Of a stretch of DNA of 64,000 nucleotides, positions 44,401-53,400 are shown in pieces. The notes beneath the pieces were generated by a model that saw only the letters and a program-made list of their open reading frames with translations, was not told the DNA's origin and did no database searches. This DNA is from Adiantum capillus-veneris (lineage: Eukaryota > Streptophyta > Polypodiopsida > Polypodiales > Pteridaceae). The stretch is taken from NCBI GenBank assembly GCA_014529385.2, contig CM043958.1, positions 157,263,793 to 157,327,792 on the forward strand, written 5' to 3'. The position numbers and the translations under genes are program-made. Numbering within the stretch: position 1 is the stretch's first letter; each line of letters opens with the position of its first letter.

Positions 44401-47400
44401 GACTACGACCACAAGCATCACAATATACTTCAAATGACTTCTGTAAGTCCGGCAAAGTCAAAATAGGTCCCGTAGTCAATTTCTCTTTCAATGTCCGAAA
44501 GGCAGTCACCTCTGTGGATCCCCACGAAAAAAGTACTCCTTTCTGTGTCAGGGTATGCAGAGGGGAAGCAACCTCTGCAAACTTTCGTATGAACCGCTTG
44601 TAGTACGAACACAGTCCCAAGAAGCTTCTAACTTCATGGACATTCCTCAAATCGGGCCAATCACGGATAGTCTCTATCTTGGCCGGGTCCATTTGCACTC
44701 CTGCTGCTGACACAATGTGTCCCAAAAAGTGTATCTCTGGTAGGAAAAATTCACTTTTCTTTGCATTAATCACTAATGTGTGATCTCGTAATGCCTGAAA
44801 GACATGAAGCAGATGATCTCTGTGTTCTGCCTCATTCTTGGAGAAAACAATGATGTCGTCAAAGAAAGTGCCAACAAATAGCCTGTATTCTCGAAAAATC
44901 CTGTCCATCATCCGGTTAAATGTCGCAGGAGGATTGGTTAAGCCAAAAGGCATCACCAAAAACTCAAATAACCCAAAAGTCATCCGAAAAGCTGTCTTGT
45001 AGACATCTCCTGGCGCTATCCTGATCTGATGATATCAACTCTTCAAGTCAATCCTGCTAAAGCACGAGGATCCCTGTAACTTGTCGAGTATATCATCGAT
45101 CCCAGGAATCGGAAATCTGTTCTTGATGGTGATTTCATTGAGAGTGCTATAATCGATGCACATTCTCCAAGATCCGTCTTTCTTGAAAACCAACAACATT
45201 GGAGAGCAATACGGTGAAGTACTAGGCTGGACAAGACCCTTTTCCAAGAGGTCTTTCACTGGGTTCATAATCTTTTCATTCTGTACTCGGCTCACACGGT
45301 AAGGTGGTCGATTCGGTGGTGTGCTTCCAGGTATCAGATCAATGGTTTGATCCTCAGGCCCTCTGAAAAGCAATCGGCATGAGTGTGGAGAAAAATCTTG
45401 GCGTTCTTTTGATCAGGTCAAAACATATTCAACCTTTATCCAGCGTTCAGTTCTCTCCCAAAAGAATGAGTAAGACACTGAAGTTCATCAAGTACAATCT
45501 TTTAAGCCCTTCATTTATCAAAGTCGCTTTCTCGGCCCGATAGTCAACCACGGCGTAGTTCTTGTGGTACTGAGTAGAACGTCACTCGCGTGCCCTGAAC
45601 ACCCCTGTCATTGCAAACGAAGTTTGCCAATGCTCGGTGTAATGGCAACATCCCATCCGGGTGTCAGTCGAACTACCTCCGCCTGTGGCGTCAGTCTGTC
45701 GGGCGTAATTCCAAATCGAGCCGCCAATTCCAAGTGAACAGAAGTTGGCCTTGGCTCCTTCAAAAGAGCTTCCTGATCCTTCACTTTGCCCCAAAAAGCG
45801 GCAAAGTTTGTACTTTCATTCATTTGATTCGGTGCAAGTCCCACGCCATGTGGTACGAGTTCTGCTTTTCTATCTGCCGTTTTTGCCACGCTCCTCAGCT
45901 GCTCTCGAACTCTCAGGCCTGTCGTCGTTCTTGATCATTCTGTTTATTCTGTGCCTTATTAGGGCACTTCGCGGAGATATGTCCGTGTTCTCCGCATCCA
46001 AAGCACTTTCTCTCTCTGATGAAGCGAGCTCTCCCCTCAGGAGTAAGCTTGGGTCGTGCATCCTTTTTCTCTGGGTTGCTCTTTTTCTTTCTACTTTCAT
46101 TCCCAGAAGTCTGTTCGGCTCGTTGTGTCATGGCCTCATCTGTGGGGTAGGTCAGACTGCCAGAGTGAATGGCAAAGCCCCGCTTCGTATGACTCATCAA
46201 CTCCTGAATAGAAGCTGACTTCTGTTCCAAGCAGTGATCTCGGATCTCTGTAGGTAGACCCAAGGTAAACCGCTCAATCTGTTCTCTGAACGAGATCTTC
46301 TTGAATGAAGAGGCGGGTAGAAAAGAGCTCCAGAATCTTTCACAATAAGCATTGATTGTATCTTTCTTGGTCATCCGAATATGGTTCCAAGCAGCTCGTA
46401 CATCTCGTTCATATTCTTGCGTCAACCAAGAAGAAATAAAAAGATTTTTAAATTTCAGCCATTTAACTGGTGCAGTCTTGTTTAAAAGAAGAGTGGACCA
46501 CCAAGTACGAGCATTCCTCTTAAAGTAAGAAGCAGCTCTCCGAATCTTGGAGTGCTCTGAATAGCGTCCTCCCGCGAAAGCGATGTCAAACTGCTGTATA
46601 AAAGACAAAGCCTTCGAGCATCTTAGTATCCCGAAAAAGTATCAAACTTGATCGAGTGGCCACCTTCCTTAAACTCTCGGACTTTCTTGCTTTTATCTTC
46701 GAGAAAGTCATACTAGTTAGCTTTGTAAAAAAAATTCTTCTTGTTCGCATAAAAGTTTCCATCATCGGAAGCTGAGCTGTCTGTAGACAAGTCCTCATTA
46801 GAACTGTCAGTCTCTGGGCGAGATGTAGCCTTCTTTGCCTTTTTCTTGCCCTTTCTGAAGCTTTGTTTCTTGCTTCGCTTTTTGCTTTTTCTGTCTTCTT
46901 CGCTCGAGTCTGAAGAGCTAGAAGAACTGTCAGAAGAAGAAGAAGAAGAAGAACTGGGTACTCCTTCAAATTGAACACGCTTCTTCTGTTTCTTTGCCTT
47001 GTCAAATGTCGACCGACGACCCAAATATCCCGGGAAGTCAGTGCCTTTCTTCTGCTTTTTGCTGTGCTTTTTGTATTTCTTTTGCGCGTCGAAAAGCTGA
47101 GCAATCCGTGCATCAACCACGTTCTCCAGTTCCTTCTCCGTATATTTCTTGGAAGGAGAAGGTTTCTTGAGAGCGTGCTTCGGGAGTGGTGTTGTGGTTC
47201 TGTGTCACTCCGTCTGTACCTCTTCTAGAGAGGTCTGGTTCATATATTTTGCCATCTTCGGGTCCTTGGCAAAATTGAGCATCATCTTCGTTGCATCGCT
47301 GATCAATTGACGACGCTCCATCTCTTGTCTCTCTGCCTGAGTAGGCCGAGGCGGGCCATACTCTTTGCCTGAATCTTCGTTGTGATCCCAACCCGCATCT

Positions 47401-50400
47401 CCAGATGCAGAGGGAGTCCACTGATCGTTGCCTGAAGCCATAGGTGCCGCGGAAAAAAAATTGGGGATTGGATTTCCCGTAGAAGAGAAATCGGCCGTGC
47501 TCTGATACCACTGTAAAAGACTTAGACACTCCAAGTCAAGAATCAACCGCGACATCACCAAATAACCACTTCAAAACAATTCACAGATCACAATAGTTCT
47601 GCACTGGCCCGGCGGAGTTCCGTGCCTAGAGATATTGGCCCCAAAGACTGGCGCCCCTTTCGATATTTCTTTTTATATTAATCAGATCAAAGTACAAGAG
47701 AGTGGCTAGGGTTTCACTCTCAAACTCTGCGCCCAGATGCTCTGAGAAGTGAGGCCCTCACCACTAATTTAAAGGTTACAAGGGATGCCCAAAAGCAGAG
47801 CCCCAAAAGCTTTTAAAAATAAAAAGCATCAGTTTTCTCTCTCTTAGTCTCGTTTTAAAAAAAAAAAGCAAGTTCTCTCTCTTTCTCATGGCGTAGAGAA
47901 AAAGCAAGATTCGCGTCGCTCGTCATTATTATTATTATTATTTTTCCAGCCTCCGCGATTTCCGGAAATTAGGGTTTGCAGGAATTTTAGGGTTTCTGGC
48001 AGAAATTAGGGTTTTTGCTGTCCGCCACGTCATCACTTTGTGGCAGTTGTCCTCACCGTCGTCGACATCGTTGGCAAGTCCAAGCATTGTAGATATTTGT
48101 GCAATCATAAGTAGACCGCTCTCGCCATAGAGAGTGGGACCTTCGGAGGAGGGTTTGACAACATTCCGATGTCGTATTCTCTTCTCTCTATCTCTCAGGC
48201 TTAGCACCTTCATTCACAGTGTCATTTACTTTGTTTGTGATTATTTGGACTCTCTCACTAAAGGAACGGAAGGCTCTCCCTTCCATAAGTAAAAGGAACC
48301 TTGAGCACAGTTCGGAGCACTCATCTTGATCAAAGTTCAACATTCACTTCCGCTGCACCTTACATTGGTATCAGAGCTTTGGTAGTGTTCTGTATCACTC
48401 AAGGAAAGAACCACAAGAACCACATAATTTTTTTTGCTTGTTGCGGTCGCACATAAGTCAAGTCCTCTTGGGCGTGTCAATTCCTAATCGTGTTTTTGAA
48501 GAGTGACAGGAAACCCAAGAAAGAAGGGCTTGTCCAGCCTCCCCTTGTGCCTCTTTATACTCATTGAGAGCGGACCGTGCACTTAGCGGCCGGCCAATCG
48601 ACGTGAGGTGGAAAAAAGCAACCTTGGTGTGAGCGCAAGGCCGCCAAGGGGTGCACCCGCGGGAAAGAGAAGAGCTCGGGTGAAGAGAAGATCCTTTTCT
48701 AACACAGATTGCAGCGAAAGAAGAACCTTAAGATCCTCAAGATCCGCAAGAACCTCAAGAACTCAAGAACCCCAAGAACCAAGACCCCCAAGAACCCAAG
48801 TTTCTTGTGAACTTAAGCACCCAAGACTTTAGTGGATGGTTATCACTCGAGGCGGAATGGATACTTCGCTTGGAGGTAATGAGCATGGGAGTGGCGAAGA
48901 AGAGTTTTCCTCACGAGGAGGTTTTTTCGACCCTTCTCCATCTACGACAAGGATTGCACTAACTCCTATGGAGGCTTTCGACAAGAGGATGATGGACAGG
49001 GAGTTAGAATGCAAAGCAAGAAAATCAGAAAGAATGGCAGCGATAGATCGTGAATCCGCAAAAAGAAGGGCAGCCATATATCGTGAATACGAAGAAAGAA
49101 TGGAAGCCATAGAGTGTGAGCACGAGCAAGCATGCTCAGAAAGACAAGCCAAATTTGATCGTGAGAACAAAGCAAGACAAGCAGAATTTGATCGCGAGAA
49201 CAAAGCAAGAAAAGAAAATAGTGACCAACACATGAAATAGTTCTTACGACTCTTTTCTATTGTGCAGACGCAGTTTGCACAGAATCAGGAAAAGGATACT
49301 CTCTCAGTCTCTTCTTCTCCAAAGCATGACAAAACATGATTTGCATGATTATGATAAGCATGGGGATTTGAATGACAATGATAAGCATGATGATTTTGCA
49401 TGATCAAGATGTGATTTCTCACAAGTATGATGATTTGCATGAAGATGATGTAATTGTTCACAAGGATGATGTGTTAGTTGATACTTTCTCTAGTGAAGCT
49501 AACCTCATTGCAGATTCGATCAATCACGAAGAATTGACCTTGGCTCTCGAGTCGAGGTCCACAAACCCCCCACAGGAAGATTCGATCAAACACGAAGAAC
49601 CGATCTTGGCTCTCTAGCCTAGGTCCAAAGAACCCTCTCAGGAAGTATTATGTGTTCGAGTGATTAGTTAGCACGCATTGTTCGAGTGTTTCATTCATGA
49701 TCGTTTCCTGTATTTTAGTCAGCATCTTTATGTGATCCCTTTCCAAAGGCATGCCATATTGTACGTTGAGAACGATTCGCTCATGAATGAGCACGGATGT
49801 ATGCGGATTTCTCATGAAAAGTTGAAAAGTATGCATTCAAGGAATTTACATTCCATGTCTCTTCCTTGGCATGACACAATATCCGAAAGAGCACAAGAAG
49901 GATTGAGCATCAAGCATCGGCATTTCCATTGTGTTTTGCCATAGTTGATTGATTTAGATAAAAAAGACAAGATTAGAGCCCATTGTTTGCACGTGTTTGA
50001 TGAATGGTTTGACACTCCGTCACTTTGTTCATCTGCATTGCATGCACAATTTTGTCGAAGGAATAGTATTTTTCCAGTCACATTATACGGAATGAGTATA
50101 TTGTGTTTGTGTTGGAAGTGGTTTCAGGAATTTTCATCCTCGGAGATTCTCGAAGAAGGTAGACACATGACTCTAGACGAAGTTGAAGCATTGAAGGAGC
50201 CACAGAAGACTGGCGCTTTCGGCGCGGCCCAAAGGAGAAGGCATTGCAGACCTTTATGAAGTTCAAGTATCGCACGACCCAGAGTGGGCCGAAGAAGTGT
50301 CCTTTCCAGGATTCCGGATGCTATTGGCGCTCTCCCTCGACGCCATACAGTTCGGTACCAGTACCTCACTTTGAAAAGGAGGGAATGTCACGTGACACAT

Positions 50401-53400
50401 CCAACCCTATGTGTCTGTGGACAAGCTACAGCATGACTAGGGTTCAGTTAGTCAAGTCAGTCTAGAATAGGAAGTGATCTGGCACCTTTGTGAGTCTGTT
50501 CGCAGACCGTGCATGTCCAGATACTTAGATTAGGTGCATATCCTCTGGCTGCACACAACATGATCATCATATTACAGTCAGAACCCATCAGTAGCACTTT
50601 CCAGTGCATTAAACCTATTTTCCTATTTTTGACATTTTTCACTTATTATTTTTAAGTGACTTTTGTGGGAACTAGGTAGGGCAAATTTATTAAGTTTGTA
50701 TAAGTAGAAACCTAGCGCTAGCACTTTCTGGCAGAAGAGGCAGCAGGAACAGTTTGTTCAACAGAAAACTTCTCAGCAAGACTCCTCCCTGCGACAACTC
50801 TGGTGTTTTCTCTCACCAGAAGGCCTAGCGTTTTTGCATCAGATCAGCCAACGCTTTTGCACTTGCAGATTCTCGGCGACAGTAGACAGCGGATCGGCCC
50901 TAGCGTTAGCAGATTCCCCACAGAAGGCAGCAGATTCCCTCGTGTTAGCAGATTCCACCGCAGATAGCAGTTTTTAGCCCTAGCGTTTTTGCAAACTGAG
51001 ACCATCAACGTTTTTGCAGATCTTCGCGACAAGACCTCAGACAACATCAGCGTTTTCAGTTTTCAGTAGTTAGTTTCCGCAGTAGAACCCCCGAACCTCG
51101 TAGATCTCACCTTCCCACAGTAGATCCTCGCCGCACAGTTCGATCCAGCGTCTTTCATAGTTTCAGCCCGGAAAACGCAGATTTCAGCATCTGTGTTTTC
51201 AGCGCGTCGTCGTTCATCGTCGCGATCGATATCGTCACCGACATAGAGTCAGAATTGAGCAGATAAAGATTTGCAGATTTCAGCCCTTAGCGTTTTCAGA
51301 TTTCAGCCCGTCTCATCGTCGTCGACATCGTTGGCAAGTCCAAGCATTGTAGAGATTTGTGCAATCATAAGTAGACCACTCTCGCCATAGAGAGTGGGAC
51401 CTTCGGAGGAGGGTTCGACAACATTCTGATGTCGTATTCTCTTCTCTCTATCTCTCAGTCTCAGCACCTTCATTCATAGTGCCATTCACTTTGTTTGTGA
51501 TCATTTGCACTCTCTCACTAAAGGAACGGAAGGCTCTCCCTTCCATAAGTAAAAGGAACCTTGAGCACAGTTTGGAGCACTCATCTTGAGCAAAGTTCAA
51601 CATTCACTTCCGCTGCACCCTACAACAACCATAGAAACCTCCTCTAGAAGTGAGGAAGAAGATCCTACTACTGTCCAAACACTTCTCTCTGAAGAAGCTG
51701 GAAATGAATAGCTCCCCCTCAAGATCCAACTACCGCACGCTTGCTCCCCTTGCGGGAAGGCACGGTAACATGACTCCATCTGGGAAGAAACCAAAGCAAT
51801 CCAGCACTGCTACACATCCTGTGACTTCCATCGGGCTCCCCTGGGTGAAGAGAGGTCGGGGTAATCAAGGTAAAGACAGGGAAGTCGTAGGCAAGGATCC
51901 AAGGCCTCCACACACCCAAATCTACCCCAAACTTGGAGAAAACCAGGAAAAAAAACAGCAAGCTTCTTCTTTCTCAATCATGTCCAAAATCGCACCGAAT
52001 CAGCCAAATCCGAGTATCCAGGTGGTCGTATCACCATAGGGCTCTGATACCATGTCAAAGGTGGCAGCAAAAGATGCAATGAAGACAAGAACTAGCTCGT
52101 GATCTGGTGGGCACCTCGACTTTGATCTAGAACACTTGCAATGCCAAACACATGAACAAGACACAACTGTGGAGAAGAGAGATCACTGAGGTAGAGAGAG
52201 ACATGACATTTGAGAATGAGAGAGAGAGATCTAGGAAAGACTTGATCAACTTTGAAGATCTCGATTGAGGAAACCTGCCACTGCATGGTCACAAGGCCTA
52301 TCAAAGGCTGCCCTGAGGAGGTACTGCATCGTGGAGATGATCTCCGAGCACTGCACCTACTGCCCATGAAAAACGTTGGGGCTGAACTGCTGAGCAAAAA
52401 CGCTAGGCTGATCTCAGGCCAAAAACGATGGCTGATCTGGAGAAAAACAATGGCTGCTCTGCCTTTGGTCCAAGCCCCTCTGGGGCACCCAAGGGAGGGC
52501 GCCCCCCTCTAGGCTCTGCTGTACTGTGTGACTGAGGTGACCCCCCTTTGTATATATATGCCCTGCCCTTGGCTGCTCGACCCAGCCTCCAAGCTCCATG
52601 ACCTTGGAAAAAAAGGGAGAGAAATAGGAGAGGGGCACCAGGTGCCTGGGGAAAAAATATGGGGAGCTTGGGATAAAATATCCGAGGCCTCCAAGAGCCA
52701 ATTGGACATGGAACCAAGGCTAAACATGGCTAGACACAACCCGACATGAGAAACCTACCTCACATTGTGCGGGCACAGCCACAAAACAGCCCTCACTCCC
52801 TTGTCCCTGGGAGAAACTGGGACCGACTGGATGAACCAAGAGAGATGCTTGAACACCTTAATGTCATCTTGAACAAAGTGGTAATGAACATCAATATGTT
52901 TAGTCCGCCCACGAACAATAGGATTATGTGCTAAAGCAGTAGCACTCTGAGAGTCTAAATATATGGTGATAGGAGATGAAATCGCAATAGCAAGATGCTC
53001 CAAAATTTGTCGAAGCCATGAAGCTTCAACATTAGTGTCAAGATTAGACCAATACTCAGCTTCTGTGGAAGCGCGAGCATTTTTGCTTTTGACATTTCCA
53101 TTATATGAGAGAATTACTAAGGAGAAAGCATTAACCAGTAGCGGATCTCTGTGTGTCAACACAACAGACCAATCCGAATCATTACCAACAAGAATATCAT
53201 CGCTAGTGTGGTAAATACCATAGTCCATGGTGCCACGAACATACCGGAGTACACGGTGAGCAAATATCAGGCTGAGTGTTAGCAAAGAAATGGGACGAGA
53301 TAAGAGAGCAAATTTTCTTACCATACTTTTGCAACAACATCCGAACATACTTTTTATGCAAGATGAAAATGCGATCACGAGATTGCCTTCTTTCAAATCA

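Larger units (their letters stand above)
41834..48045 (-). mobile_element. Ty3/gypsy chromodomain retrotransposon C (nearly complete)
   Basis: The left (3') LTR is 41834-42358 (525 bp) and the right (5') LTR 47512-48045 (534 bp), both TG...CA. The polypurine tract AAGAGGGGGGTA adjoins the 3' LTR and the primer site TGGTATCAGAGC (47499-47510) the 5' LTR. Flanks GTTGC (41829-41833) and GTTGT (48046-48050) are a TSD with one change. Removing the element rejoins the A2 LTR, as confirmed by the uninterrupted copy at about 51300-51340. The order on the minus strand is gag, protease, RT, RNase H, integrase and chromodomain. An RT stop codon and an internal integrase deletion make it inactive. Confidence 0.93.
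40890..51624 (+). mobile_element. Non-autonomous LTR retrotransposon A2 (its 5' LTR split by gypsy C)
   Basis: The 5' LTR is 40890-41833 plus 48051-48364 and the 3' LTR is 50386-51624 (1239 bp). A primer site TGGTATCAGAGC lies at 48366-48377, one base after the 5' LTR. The polypurine tract AAAAGGAGGGAA is directly before 50386. Flanks ACAAT (40885-40889) and ACAAC (51625-51629) are probably a TSD with one change. The internal 2.0 kb carries a coiled-coil gag-like frame and the unidentified frame shared with A1. No protease, RT or integrase is present. The 5' LTR starts TGTCATGTGACA, one C-to-T change from the palindrome. Confidence 0.88.
32751..52855 (-). mobile_element. LTR element B (minus strand, no coding domains, split by A1 and A2)
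   Basis: The right (5') LTR is about 52054-52855, bounded by TG...CA on the minus strand (TGTTCAAGCATC... to ...CCTTTGACA), with the primer site 'gctctgatacca' (complement of TGGTATCAGAGC) at its left edge. The left (3') LTR lies in pieces: 32751-32997, 33719-33779 and 37564-37967. It is preceded on the minus strand by a polypurine tract GAGAGGGGG (about 37968-37976). About 190 bp of its outer end are missing, so no TSD can be read. The internal region (37977-40889 and 51625-52052, about 3.3 kb) has no recognisable gag or pol, so B resembles a large retrotransposon derivative. Confidence 0.75.

Noticed and set aside
47499-47510. TGGTATCAGAGC matches considered as tRNA gene fragments
   Set aside because: Each lies immediately beside an LTR end in the right orientation, so they are primer binding sites. 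No tRNA cloverleaf surrounds them.
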